Source: Ensifer sesbaniae (GTDB taxonomy: Bacteria; Pseudomonadota; Alphaproteobacteria; Rhizobiales; Rhizobiaceae). Taken from it: 64,000 nt of DNA. The stretch spans positions 496,001 through 560,000 of the forward strand of contig NZ_JABEKU010000001.1 of the NCBI RefSeq assembly GCF_013283665.1, in the 5' to 3' direction. Positions 1 to 8,344 of the stretch are shown here, in pieces (the first letter of the stretch is position 1; every line of letters starts with the position of its first letter). Below the pieces are notes generated by a model. The model was not told the DNA's origin, ran no database searches, and worked only from the letters and a program-made list of their open reading frames with translations. The position numbers and the translations under genes are program-made.

Positions 1-1
1 C

Positions 2-1009
2 GATACGCAGGAAATTCCGACCAAGGTCAGCGGTGCGGAAATGGCCTCCCATCGCCTGCCGGAAAACGAGCGCGACGCCTTCACCGACGAGCTGACGCTG
101 GCGATCGAGGCCTGCAAGCCCTTCGACAAGACGGCCTTTCTCGAGGGTCACCTGACGCCGGTCTTCTTCGGCTCGGCGCTGCGCAACTTCGGTGTGCGCG
201 ATCTCATCAACGCGCTCGGCGAGATGGCTCCGCCGCCGCGTGACCAGGTGGCGGATATCCGCACGGTGCACGCGACCGACGACAAGATGACGGCTTTCGT
301 CTTCAAGATTCAGGCCAACATGGACCCGAACCATCGCGACCGTATCGCCTTTGCCCGCGTCTGCTCCGGCAAGCTCGAGCGCGGCATGAAGGCGCGCCTG
401 TCGCGCACCGGCAAGCAACTGGGCCTCAGCGCTCCGCAGTTCTTCTTCGCTTCGCAGCGTCAGCTCGCCGATACCGCCTATGCGGGCGACGTCGTCGGCA
501 TCCCGAACCACGGCACGCTTCGTATCGGCGACACGCTGACTGAGGGTGAGCCGCTGGTGTTCCAGGGCGTGCCGAATTTCTCGCCGGAAATCCTGCGCCG
601 CGTACGGCTGGAAGATGCGATGAAGGCGAAGAAGCTGAAGGAAGCGCTGCAGCAGATGGCGGAAGAGGGCGTCGTCCAGCTCTTCTCGCCCGAAGACGGC
701 TCGCCGGCGATCGTCGGCGTCGTCGGCGCACTGCAGCTCGACGTGTTGAAGGAACGCCTCAGCGCCGAATACGGCCTGCCGGTCTCCTTCGAAATGTCGC
801 GCTTCTCGGTCTGCCGCTGGATTTCGGCCGATCAGGCCGCCGATCTCGACAAGTTTATCACGGCGCGCCGCGGCGACATCGCCCGCGATCTCGACGGCGA
901 CCCGGTCTTCCTCGCGCAGGACAGCTTCTCGCTGCGCTACGAGGCAGAACGCTACCCGGCGATCAAGATGGTCGCGATCAAGGAATATCACGTCGCCAAG
1001 GCAGCCTGA
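2..1009 (+). CDS. prfC: Peptide chain release factor 3 (RF3), C-terminal part
   Basis: RF3 is the translational GTPase that removes RF1/RF2 from the ribosome after peptide release. The frame is open from the first full codon of the window, so the gene starts upstream. About 335 of the roughly 530 residues usual for RF3 are present. The G-domain P-loop is outside. What is seen is the end of the G domain (FFGSALRNFGVRDLINAL), then the beta-barrel domain II and the RF3 C-terminal domain with its typical FSPEDGSPAIVGVVGALQLD stretch. This separates it from EF-G, which has domains IV and V here. Sure of family. Confidence 0.95.
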   Translation, partial: DTQEIPTKVSGAEMASHRLPENERDAFTDELTLAIEACKPFDKTAFLEGHLTPVFFGSALRNFGVRDLINALGEMAPPPRDQVADIRTVHATDDKMTAFVFKIQANMDPNHRDRIAFARVCSGKLERGMKARLSRTGKQLGLSAPQFFFASQRQLADTAYAGDVVGIPNHGTLRIGDTLTEGEPLVFQGVPNFSPEILRRVRLEDAMKAKKLKEALQQMAEEGVVQLFSPEDGSPAIVGVVGALQLDVLKERLSAEYGLPVSFEMSRFSVCRWISADQAADLDKFITARRGDIARDLDGDPVFLAQDSFSLRYEAERYPAIKMVAIKEYHVAKAA

Positions 1010-1021
1010 TCACCCAATCAT

Positions 1022-1055
1022 GCCGGCCAGTGCTGAAGCATCGGCCGGCCTTTCG
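1022..1055 (+). terminator. Hairpin after prfC
   Basis: GCCGGCC (1022-1028) can pair with GGCCGGC (1043-1049), followed by CTTTCGG. It lies 13 bases after the prfC stop. The T-run is poor, so this is only a likely terminator. Confidence 0.45.
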
Positions 1056-1085
1056 GCGCTGAAGTACCGCGTCTGAACGAGATCC

Positions 1086-1784
1086 CTAAATCGTAAAATC
1101 GAAACGCGGAGATGAGCGATCGAGCACGGCCATGCTCGGGCGAACATCCCAGGCCGCCGCGATCGCCTCGGAAAGCACGATCGTCAAGCGCTCGACATCG
1201 TCGCGCGCCGTCTCGTGCAGGGCTTCGGCAACGATCAGTGCACGTGTTGTCTGCGGCCGGATCGCCGAATGACCGCTCTGCCGGTTGGTCCAGCGTCGGG
1301 CGTGCGCCCGCCCTTCGCCATCCGCAAAGATCACCTCGCCGGGTTCGGGGCATTCCACCTCTCCCGAGAAGGTCAGGTAGGTTTCGTTACCGAGCGCCCG
1401 GCGGACCAACAGAAAATCGGTGACGCGTTCGAGATCGAAGACCGCAATCGGGATTGCAAAGGCGAGCGAGGCGGCGTTGCAGAGATCGATCAGCGGGTGG
1501 ATCGCCGGCAGGCTGCCTTCCTTCCTGAAGCGCCTGAGCAGCGCCTCGGAGGCCGAACGATATTGCGTCGGCTTCAGCCCCATCTTGGCAAAGGTCCGGC
1601 GCCAGGCCTGGATTTCCGGCAGCTCGCTTTCCGAGCCTGTGCCGAGGCGCTCGTTCGCGATCGCCTGGAGGCGACGAATCTCGCCCTCCACCGAAACGTC
1701 GCTGCGTACGCCGTCGATAAAGAGGGCGCCGGCGCTGAGCTCCGGGAAATCGCGCCAGATATCGTCTGCGTGTTGGAAATGCAT
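1086..1784 (-). CDS. B3/B4 tRNA-binding domain protein
   Basis: A 232-residue protein matching the stand-alone B3/B4 domain that otherwise occurs in the beta subunit of phenylalanyl-tRNA synthetase. Recognisable pieces are WRRTFAKMGLKPTQYRSASE, the LIDLCNAASL strand and the C-terminal LIVAEALHET helix. Such proteins are suspected to edit or bind misacylated tRNA or amino acids, but function is not settled. The start at 1784 is chosen because GAGG sits 6 bases upstream; an in-frame ATG at 1811 would add nine residues without a good ribosome site. It lies 33 bases after the EamA gene on the same strand and may be cotranscribed with it. Confidence 0.8.
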   Translation of the reverse strand: MHFQHADDIWRDFPELSAGALFIDGVRSDVSVEGEIRRLQAIANERLGTGSESELPEIQAWRRTFAKMGLKPTQYRSASEALLRRFRKEGSLPAIHPLIDLCNAASLAFAIPIAVFDLERVTDFLLVRRALGNETYLTFSGEVECPEPGEVIFADGEGRAHARRWTNRQSGHSAIRPQTTRALIVAEALHETARDDVERLTIVLSEAIAAAWDVRPSMAVLDRSSPRFDFTI

Positions 1785-1817
1785 GGAGATCCTCGAAGCC
1801 TGTGGGTTCATTCTGGC

Positions 1818-2735
1818 TCAAGCCTCCTTTGCGGGAAGGGCGCCTGCTGCCCTTCGGCTGGAGTGGATCTGAGGCACGGTCAGTCCAAGAACGGCGCCGA
1901 GCACGCAGCCGATGCCCAGAAGCTGGTGGAGACCGACCGGTTCACCGAGCAGCAGGAAGGCGAAGAGCACGGCCGAAACCGGGGCCAAGGCCGTAAAGAC
2001 CGAAGCCTCGGTGCCGCTCACCCGTGCGGAGCCGGCATACCAGAGCACGAAGCCCGCCACCGTCGGAACGAGCGCATAATAGAAAACCGCAATGATCGCG
2101 CCCTTGTCGATCTCTACAGTCGCATGTGCCTCGAACATCGCGGGGATGAGGGCGACGGCGAAGCCGAAGCCGGACATCAGCGTCGAAAGCGCAAGCGGCG
2201 AGATTTCCGCCCCGACGCGTTTGTTGAGAAGGATGAACAGGCCCTCGCAGACGACGGCGCCGAAGATGAGGGCGATGCCGAGCGGAGAATGGGCGCTGCC
2301 TTCGCCGGACTTGAAGACGATCGCGAGCACACCGACGGCGGCAAGCGCGATCGCCGCAAGCATCCGTCGGTCGGGGCGCTCGCCGAGAACGAGGATGGCG
2401 ATGGCGGCGGAAACGACCGGCAGGGTCCCAATCACCACGCCGGCATCGGTTGCCGCCGTCAGGCCAAGGCCGGCGATCAGCAGGGTGGTGTAGCCGACGC
2501 TGCCAGCACCGGCCTGGGCGATGAGGATCAGCCAGTCGCCGGCCCTAAGTTTCGGCCACGACGTCCCGGTGAACTTCATCAGCACCAGGAACAGCGGGAA
2601 GGCGATGGCGAAGCGCATCGCCGTCGCGGTGAAAGGGGCGAGACCAGCAGCAATGATCTTGCTGGCGATCACCGTGCTGCCGACGAGGATCATCGCCAGC
2701 GACAGATAGAAATAGCCCCGAAATTTTTCCGACAT
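1818..2735 (-). CDS. EamA/DMT family transporter
   Basis: Inner-membrane protein of about 305 residues with ten predicted hydrophobic segments in two homologous EamA halves, the normal build of drug/metabolite exporters (amino acids, metabolites, drugs). Start at 2735 is set by GGAGAA eight bases upstream; the longer frame to 2786 lacks such a site. The AraC regulator ends upstream of it on the same strand and the B3/B4 protein follows, which would fit an inducible export unit. The substrate cannot be read from sequence. Confidence 0.85.
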   Translation of the reverse strand: MSEKFRGYFYLSLAMILVGSTVIASKIIAAGLAPFTATAMRFAIAFPLFLVLMKFTGTSWPKLRAGDWLILIAQAGAGSVGYTTLLIAGLGLTAATDAGVVIGTLPVVSAAIAILVLGERPDRRMLAAIALAAVGVLAIVFKSGEGSAHSPLGIALIFGAVVCEGLFILLNKRVGAEISPLALSTLMSGFGFAVALIPAMFEAHATVEIDKGAIIAVFYYALVPTVAGFVLWYAGSARVSGTEASVFTALAPVSAVLFAFLLLGEPVGLHQLLGIGCVLGAVLGLTVPQIHSSRRAAGALPAKEA

Positions 2736-2827
2736 GTCCGTTCTCCGTTGCAGTGCCGCGTTTTCGATGCGCAGTGGGTGCAGCAATGCGCCGGAGAGGA
2801 TTTCGGGTCTTGAACGGAATTGCGGTG

Positions 2828-3634
2828 CTACTTCCTTGCCTCGGCGTAAGCGCCCGGCGAGAGCCCGTATTTGCTGACGAAGATGCGAGTCATGTGGCTC
2901 TGGTCGGCGAAGCCGGCGGCGAATGCCGCCTCTGACAACGGCATGCCTTCGCCGATCAGGCGGCGGGCGAGATCGATGCGGCGCTGGACGATATAGGCAT
3001 GCGGCGTCAGGCCGACCGATTTCGCGAAGTTGCGTACCAGTTGGAAGCGGCTGAGCCTTGCCTCAGCGGCGAGGTCGGCAAGGGTGATCGCGGCCGTCGG
3101 ATCATCGTCGATCATCATCTTTGCGGCAGTGACGGCTGCCGGTCTTTCGAGGCGCCGTGTCCTGCCGGCGGCAAGAACGCTTGCAAGCAGCAACAGAAGT
3201 CGTTCCTCGTGCCGGATCGCCTCGTCCTGTGACGTGGGGTCTGTGATCGCCGCGAAGAGCGCCCGGAACTGGTTTGCCGCGTCCACATCCCTGAAGGCGG
3301 GTGAGGCGAACTCGCCGGCATCCGGGCGGCCCTGGCCGATATCCTCGGCGGCGGCGGAGATGACGGCGGGATCGAAATAAAGCATGCGCCAGGAGCGCCC
3401 GGCGTCGCCGATCGGCGTGCCATCATGCACCTCGCCGGGATTGACGGTGATCATGTCGCCGACGCCTGCCTCGACCATGCCGCGGCCGCTGAGCGATTTC
3501 TGGGCACCCTGGTAGATGAGGCCGATGCCGAACTGGTCATGGGTATGGCGGGCGAAGGATTGGCGCGATTGCGCCTCGACCGCGTCTATGCCCGCGGTCG
3601 CGCTGTGCAGCATCCTGAACTGACCCTTTGCCAT
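2828..3634 (-). CDS. AraC family transcriptional regulator
   Basis: 268 residues. The N-terminal cupin-like ligand domain is seen as RHTHDQFGIGLIYQG and GDMITVNPGEVHDG (residues about 30-75). The C-terminal double helix-turn-helix (about 175-265) has ITLADLAAEARLSRFQLVRN and AAFAAGFADQSHMTRIF, ending in the usual YGLSPGAY. It probably regulates the adjacent EamA gene 92 bases downstream. A perfect 19-bp palindrome about 70 bases upstream could be its operator. An alternative start is the Met at 3613; neither has a strong ribosome site. Confidence 0.88.
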   Translation of the reverse strand: MAKGQFRMLHSATAGIDAVEAQSRQSFARHTHDQFGIGLIYQGAQKSLSGRGMVEAGVGDMITVNPGEVHDGTPIGDAGRSWRMLYFDPAVISAAAEDIGQGRPDAGEFASPAFRDVDAANQFRALFAAITDPTSQDEAIRHEERLLLLLASVLAAGRTRRLERPAAVTAAKMMIDDDPTAAITLADLAAEARLSRFQLVRNFAKSVGLTPHAYIVQRRIDLARRLIGEGMPLSEAAFAAGFADQSHMTRIFVSKYGLSPGAYAEARK

Positions 3635-3701
3635 CCGTGCGCCGACCCCTTTGCTCCTAGTCTTCTACATCGTCCAGGCGCATCCCGCTATCGTCCTGGC
3701 C

Positions 3702-3747
3702 TTGCCAATTCAATTGGCAAATTGAGTAAATTTTATTCAGAATAAAA
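3702..3747. promoter_or_regulatory. Two perfect palindromes between araC-type gene and nasT
   Basis: TTGCCAATT (3702-3710) and AATTGGCAA (3712-3720) form a perfect palindrome around one C. Eleven bases on, TTTTATTC (3731-3738) and GAATAAAA (3740-3747) form a second one around one A. Both lie in the 174-bp gap between divergent genes, an AT-rich island in GC-rich DNA, so operators or overlapping promoters are likely. No protein can be assigned from sequence. Confidence 0.5.
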
Positions 3748-3808
3748 GATTGTCAAAATATTAGGCAAATCCTGTTGCGAAAGTTGCTGCGCTGCATCAT
3801 GATAAGCC

Positions 3809-4396
3809 ATGACGCATCGGGATCTCACCATTCTCGTGATCGACGAGAACGCCATCCGCGCCTCGATCATCGAGGAGGGGCTGCATGAGGCCGGCCATCG
3901 CAAGGTCACGGTGATCCATGAGGTCCAGGGCATGGTCCGCACCATTGAGACGTTGAGGCCTGATGTCATCGTCATCGATATCGAAAACCCCAACCGCGAC
4001 ATGATGGAGCATCTGTTCCAGCTTACCCGCACGGTCGGGCGCCCGATCGCCATGTTCGTCGATCGCTCCGATACAGCCTCGATCGAGGCGGCGGTGGAGG
4101 CGGGCGTCTCGGCCTATGTGGTTGACGGACTGAAGAAGGAGCGCGTCAAGCCGATCCTCGACATGGCCGTCAGCCGCTTCAACGCCTTCAGCCGGCTGCA
4201 GCGTGAGCTGGCCGATGCGAAATCAGCCCTCGAAGAACGCAAGGTCATCGAGCGGGCCAAGGGCATCCTGATGAAGATGCGCGGGCTTTCCGAGGATGAG
4301 GCCTTCGCGCTGCTGCGCCAGACGGCGATGAACGAGAAGAAGAAGATATCGGAGATCGCGCAAAGCGTGGTGACGGCCGCAGGCCTGCTGATGTGA
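3809..4396 (+). CDS. nasT: Nitrate-responsive antiterminator NasT (ANTAR domain)
   Basis: 195 residues: a receiver-like domain (about 1-125; acidic pair in VIDEN, candidate acceptor Asp in IVIDIE) followed by an ANTAR RNA-binding domain (about 130-190; ERKVIERAKGILMKMRGLSE and the conserved A..LLRQ.A helix). In the NasS-NasT system NasT binds two-hexaloop hairpins in the leader of nas operons and prevents termination; without nitrate it is held by NasS. The neighbours fit exactly: nasS follows within 50 bases, then a leader with a fitting hairpin before nrtA. Confidence 0.93.
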   Translation: MTHRDLTILVIDENAIRASIIEEGLHEAGHRKVTVIHEVQGMVRTIETLRPDVIVIDIENPNRDMMEHLFQLTRTVGRPIAMFVDRSDTASIEAAVEAGVSAYVVDGLKKERVKPILDMAVSRFNAFSRLQRELADAKSALEERKVIERAKGILMKMRGLSEDEAFALLRQTAMNEKKKISEIAQSVVTAAGLLM

Positions 4397-4443
4397 GAGC
4401 GCGGTTTCCGATGCTGTCGGAAGGAGACACCGGAGTGAACGTC

Positions 4444-5736
4444 ATGACGACCATCGACAATTCGCGACCCGGCGCGGCGATGGGCGAGGGGTTGCCCGCG
4501 CCGGTGAGAATGGGTGGCGAGGGGGCACGAACGATCCGCGCCGGCTTCATTCCGCTGGTCGATGCCGCCGTGCTGATCGCAGCGGCAGAGCTCGGCTTCG
4601 CTCGCAAGGAGGGGCTGACGCTCGATCTCGTCAAGGATGTCTCCTGGGCCAATGTGCGCGACCGTCTCGCCTTTCGTCAGTTCGATATCGCCCACATGCT
4701 CTCGCCGATGCCGGTCGCGGCCATGCTCGGCCTCGGCTCCAATCCCTCGCCGACGATCGCGCCTTTCTCGCTCGGGCGCGGCGGCAATGCGATCACGCTT
4801 TCCAACCGGCTCTTCCAGCGCATGCAGGAGGAGGGTGATCCCGGCGAGGTAGAGAGCGCGCTCGCCCATGCACGTGCGCTTGCTGCCGTGCTCAGCCGAA
4901 TGCGCAACGGCGGCGAGCCGGCGCCAAGGCTCGGCGTCACCCATCCCTTCTCCTCGCACAATTACGAGGTCCGTTACTGGCTGGCGGCAGGCGGCATCGA
5001 TCCGGATCGCGATGTCAAGCTCGTAGTCGTGCCGCCACCGCTGACGTCAGACGCGCTGGCCGCCGGCGCGATCGACGGGTTCTGCGTCGGCGCGCCCTGG
5101 AACATGGTGGCTTCCGAGCGTGGCCTCGGGCGCATCGTCGCCGCCAAGCAGGACATCTGGCCTTCGGCGCCGGAAAAGGTGATCGGCATGCGGCCGGAGT
5201 GGGCGGAGAGCAACGCCGAGACCGTATCGCGCCTGCTCCTGGCGCTCGATCAAGCGGCGCGCTGGTGCGACGAGCCTGCCAATCGCGGCACCCTTGCCGA
5301 ACTGCTCGCCGCTCCTCGTTACGTCGGTGCCCCGGTCGAAATCATCCGCCGGGTTCTCGCCGGCGAGTTCACCATCGATGCGGCCGGCAACAGGCGCGTG
5401 ATTGACGACTATTTCGTCTTCCATCGCGAGCACGCCAACTATCCCCGTCCTGGCCAGGCGCTCTGGCTCTACAGCCAGATGGTGCGCTGGGGGCAGGCGC
5501 GATTGTCGCCCGAGATGCAGGCGCTGGCCGCTGCCGCCTATCGCCCCGACCTCTATCGCCAGGCTCTTGGCAAGGCAGCCATTCCCGCCGACACCGCTAT
5601 TCGTATAGAAGGCGACAGGCCGGGCGACCGCTTCATGGACGGGCACGTCTTCGATCCCGCGGATATCGAGGCCTATGTCCGCTCTTTCCCCGTTCGCGCT
5701 TCCATGGCGGGCGTTTCCGTCGAGCAGGAGAGCTGA
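4444..5736 (+). CDS. nasS: Nitrate sensor NasS (cytosolic NrtA-like protein)
   Basis: About 430 residues of the CmpA/NrtA nitrate-binding family: RAGFIPLVDAAVLIAAAELG, DVSWANVRDRLAFRQFDIAH, the YWLAAGGIDPD segment and GFCVGAPWN. Unlike the NrtA encoded at 6082 it has no signal peptide, the hallmark of NasS, which binds nitrate in the cytoplasm and then releases NasT. The ATG at 4444 has CGGAG eight bases upstream; a GTG at 4435 with AAGGAG is equally possible. Cotranscribed with nasT. The order nasT-nasS is the reverse of that in several studied bacteria. Confidence 0.88.
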   Translation: MTTIDNSRPGAAMGEGLPAPVRMGGEGARTIRAGFIPLVDAAVLIAAAELGFARKEGLTLDLVKDVSWANVRDRLAFRQFDIAHMLSPMPVAAMLGLGSNPSPTIAPFSLGRGGNAITLSNRLFQRMQEEGDPGEVESALAHARALAAVLSRMRNGGEPAPRLGVTHPFSSHNYEVRYWLAAGGIDPDRDVKLVVVPPPLTSDALAAGAIDGFCVGAPWNMVASERGLGRIVAAKQDIWPSAPEKVIGMRPEWAESNAETVSRLLLALDQAARWCDEPANRGTLAELLAAPRYVGAPVEIIRRVLAGEFTIDAAGNRRVIDDYFVFHREHANYPRPGQALWLYSQMVRWGQARLSPEMQALAAAAYRPDLYRQALGKAAIPADTAIRIEGDRPGDRFMDGHVFDPADIEAYVRSFPVRASMAGVSVEQES

Positions 5737-5743
5737 GGATGAC

Positions 5744-5800
5744 GCACCATGTTTGTGCAGAGTCCGGATGCGAAATATGTGCGCCGCACAATAATTCAGC
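5744..5800 (+). promoter_or_regulatory. Candidate NtrC binding sites upstream of nrtA
   Basis: GCACCATGTTTGTGC at 5744-5758 fits the NtrC enhancer consensus (GCAC-N7-GTGC with an AT-rich centre). A weaker site, GCACAATAATTCAGC at 5786-5800, lies 42 bases on, four helical turns. They would be centred near -166 and -124 of the sigma54 promoter, a normal enhancer position. Between them TGTGCG-C-CGCACA (5778-5790) is a perfect 13-bp palindrome. Confidence 0.6.
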
Positions 5801-5890
5801 AGATTCTACAATAGGCGAATTTATAGGCTTAGTGTCCGCCATCGGAAATTATAGTTTGAATTCAAGTATCTAAAGGTCACGCCGGCGAAC

Positions 5891-5906
5891 TGGCACGGCC
5901 TTTGCT
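5891..5906 (+). promoter_or_regulatory. Sigma54 (-24/-12) promoter of the nrtA operon
   Basis: TGGCACGGCCTTTGCT matches the sigma54 consensus TGGCAC-N5-TTGCW completely: GG at 5892-5893 and GC at 5904-5905 with the required ten bases between. Transcription should begin about 5917, one base before the first leader hairpin. It implies nitrogen-limitation control by NtrC; rpoN itself is in the window at 61327. Confidence 0.85.
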
Positions 5907-5917
5907 TTTCTAGAAAT

Positions 5918-6046
5918 GCTTCGGTCAACGGCGATCGAAGCGAGCTCAAACGCCAGATCGCGTTTGCCGAAGACACCGACGTCGCAAGGTTTTGTTCCCG
6001 AGGATTCCTCCCGATCCCGGACGCAAGCACCGAGCGGCGTTTTTTT
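5918..6046 (+). promoter_or_regulatory. ANTAR-type antitermination leader of nrtA
   Basis: Hairpin 1 (5918-5941) has a nine-pair stem with one G-U and the hexaloop AACGGC, which has the A1 and G4 typical of ANTAR targets. Hairpin 2 (5947-5966) has a seven-pair stem and the hexaloop CAGATC, which lacks both. A T-run lies at 6040-6046, 35 bases before the nrtA start. The 5' arm of hairpin 2 (AAACGCC, 5948-5954) can instead pair with GGCGTTT at 6036-6042 in front of the T-run, so hairpin 2 and a terminator stem exclude each other. A second possible terminator stem is 5978-5985 with 6034-6041. NasT is the obvious ligand. Confidence 0.75.
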
Positions 6047-6081
6047 ATGTCCGATTATCCGGCCAGCAGAGGAACCTGCGC

Positions 6082-7374
6082 ATGACCAAGTTTTCGACCG
6101 GCGGCCTGACCCGCCGCAGCCTGCTGAAGACCACGGCAACCGCCGCCTTGTTCGGCGCGGTCAAGTCGGCCTTCCCATCCGGCGCCTTCGCGCAAAGCTC
6201 TGGGCCGGAAACCACCAAGGCCGTGCTCGGCTTCATCGCGCTCACCGACTCGGCGCCGCTGATCATCGCCAAGGAAAAGGGGCTCTTCGACAAATACGGC
6301 ATGACCGAGGTCGAGGTGGTCAAGCAGGCCTCCTGGGGCACGACGCGCGACAACCTGGTGCTGGGCTCCGCCGGCTCCGGCATCGACGGCGCCCACATCC
6401 TGACGCCGATGCCCTATCTGATCTCGACCGGCAAGGTCACCCAGAACAACCAGCCGCTGCCGATGGCGATCCTCGCCCGCCTCAATCTCGATGCGCAAGC
6501 GATCTCGGTCGGCCAGGCCTATGCCGATCTCAAGGTTGGCCTCGATGCATCCGCGCTCAAGGAGGCCTTCGCCAAGAAGAAGGCCGAAGGTGCCGCCGCC
6601 AAGGTGGCGATGACCTTTCCCGGCGGCACCCATGATCTCTGGATCCGCTACTGGCTCGCCGCCGGCGGCATCGATCCGGATACAGACGTCGAAACCATCG
6701 TCGTGCCGCCGCCGCAGATGGTTGCCAACATGAAGGTCGGCACCATGGACTGTTTCTGCGTCGGCGAGCCCTGGAACGAGCAGCTCGTCAATCAGAAGAT
6801 CGGTTACACCGCCGTCAACACCGCCGAGATCTGGAACGAGCATCCGGAGAAGTCCTTCGCCATGCGCGCCGACTGGGTGGAGAAGAACCCGCGCGCCGCC
6901 AAGGCGCTCACCATGGCCATCCAGGAAGCGGCGCAATGGTGCGACGACATGGCCAACAAGGACGAGCTTGCGAAAATCGTCGGCAAGCGCAGCTGGTTCA
7001 ACGTGCCGGCGAAGGACATCGTCGACCGTCTCAAGGGCGAATACGACTACGGCAATGGCAAGGTCGTCGAAGCGAGCCCGCATTTCATGAAGTTCTGGCG
7101 CGATCACGCCTCCTATCCGTTCCAGAGCCACGATGCCTGGTTCCTCACCGAGAACATCCGCTGGGGCAAGTTCGCGCCCGATACCGACATCAAGGCGCTC
7201 GTCTCCAAGGTCAACCGTGAGGATATCTGGCGCGACGCCGCCAAGGATCTGGGCGTCACCGACGTGCCGGCGTCCACATCGCGCGGCGTCGAAAAGTTCT
7301 TCGACGGCAAGGTCTTCGATCCCGCGGATCCAGCCGCCTACCTCAAGAGCCTTTCGATCTCGCGCGTCGCCTGA
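6082..7374 (+). CDS. nrtA: Nitrate ABC transporter substrate-binding protein
   Basis: 430 residues of the NrtA/CmpA family. The N-terminus is a twin-arginine signal (LTRRSLLKTTATAALFG) ending near AFAQ, so it is exported folded to the periplasm. Body motifs are VLGFIALTDSAPLIIAKEKG, IRYWLAAGGIDPDTDVET and DCFCVGEPWNEQ, shared with NasS. Start at 6082 has AGAGGA nine bases upstream. It captures nitrate (or nitrite) for NrtB/NrtC. First gene after the sigma54 promoter and ANTAR leader. Confidence 0.93.
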   Translation: MTKFSTGGLTRRSLLKTTATAALFGAVKSAFPSGAFAQSSGPETTKAVLGFIALTDSAPLIIAKEKGLFDKYGMTEVEVVKQASWGTTRDNLVLGSAGSGIDGAHILTPMPYLISTGKVTQNNQPLPMAILARLNLDAQAISVGQAYADLKVGLDASALKEAFAKKKAEGAAAKVAMTFPGGTHDLWIRYWLAAGGIDPDTDVETIVVPPPQMVANMKVGTMDCFCVGEPWNEQLVNQKIGYTAVNTAEIWNEHPEKSFAMRADWVEKNPRAAKALTMAIQEAAQWCDDMANKDELAKIVGKRSWFNVPAKDIVDRLKGEYDYGNGKVVEASPHFMKFWRDHASYPFQSHDAWFLTENIRWGKFAPDTDIKALVSKVNREDIWRDAAKDLGVTDVPASTSRGVEKFFDGKVFDPADPAAYLKSLSISRVA

Positions 7375-7436
7375 CCATTGCGATGGTCGCGGCCAGTACC
7401 TCGCGACCATCCGTTCCGAATTCCAAGGAGAACGGC

Positions 7437-8330
7437 ATGACCGTCACCAATCTCAAACTCAAGCAGGACGCTATGCCTCGGCCAGCCGCGCGCGTCATCG
7501 CGTTCACCCGCTCGGCCAGGGTCGGTAGCGGCCGGCCGCTCACTGCGAGACTCGTTGCCGCTGCCACCAACATCGTGCCGCTTCTCGTCACGCTGGCGCT
7601 GATCCTCGTCGCCTGGCAGATAGCCTGTTCGGCGCCTGATTCCAGCCTGCCGTCGCCGACGCGCGTGCTGGAGGAAAGCTGGGAGCTGATCGCCCATCCC
7701 TTTTATGTCGGCCAGGGTGTCGACCAGGGGCTCTTCTGGCACATCGCGGCGAGCCTGCAGCGTGTCGCAATCGGCTATGCGCTCGCGGCGGTCGTCGGCA
7801 TCGCGCTCGGTGCGCTGGTCGGCCAGAGCCAGCTTGCCATGCGCGGGCTCGATCCGATCTTCCAGGTGTTGCGCACCGTACCGCCGCTGGCCTGGCTGCC
7901 TTTGTCGCTGGCCGCCTTCCAGGATGGCAACCCGTCGGCGATCTTCGTAATCTTCATCACTGCCATCTGGCCGATCATCATCAACACCGCCGTCGGCATT
8001 CGCAACATCCCGCAGGACTACCAGAACGTCGCCAAGGTGCTGCGCCTCAACGCCCTTGAGTACTTCGCCAAGATCATGCTGCCGGCTGCCGCCCCCTACA
8101 TCTTCACCGGTCTGCGCATCGGTATCGGCCTTTCGTGGCTCGCGATCGTCGCGGCCGAAATGCTGATCGGCGGCGTCGGGATCGGCTTCTTCATCTGGGA
8201 CGCCTGGAACTCCTCGCTGATCAGCGACATCATCGTCGCGCTCATCTATGTCGGCATCGTCGGCTTCCTGCTCGATCGCCTCATCGCCCTCGTCGGCCGC
8301 ATCGTCACCCGCGGCACTGCAACCGCCTGA
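7437..8330 (+). CDS. nrtB: Nitrate ABC transporter permease
   Basis: 297 residues with about six membrane segments and the inner-membrane permease EAA-type loop (KVLRLNALEYFAKIMLPAAAPYIFTGLRIG), as in the NrtB/TauC/SsuC group. Start at 7437 has AAGGAG seven bases upstream. It lies 62 bases after nrtA and 14 before nrtC in one operon. Substrate assignment rests on NrtA and the reductase genes that follow. Confidence 0.93.
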   Translation: MTVTNLKLKQDAMPRPAARVIAFTRSARVGSGRPLTARLVAAATNIVPLLVTLALILVAWQIACSAPDSSLPSPTRVLEESWELIAHPFYVGQGVDQGLFWHIAASLQRVAIGYALAAVVGIALGALVGQSQLAMRGLDPIFQVLRTVPPLAWLPLSLAAFQDGNPSAIFVIFITAIWPIIINTAVGIRNIPQDYQNVAKVLRLNALEYFAKIMLPAAAPYIFTGLRIGIGLSWLAIVAAEMLIGGVGIGFFIWDAWNSSLISDIIVALIYVGIVGFLLDRLIALVGRIVTRGTATA

Positions 8331-8344
8331 GAGAGGGGAAAGCC

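Noticed and set aside
2-1009. Elongation factor G
   Set aside because: The C-terminal part follows the RF3 pattern (GALQLDVLKERL, no EF-G domains IV and V).
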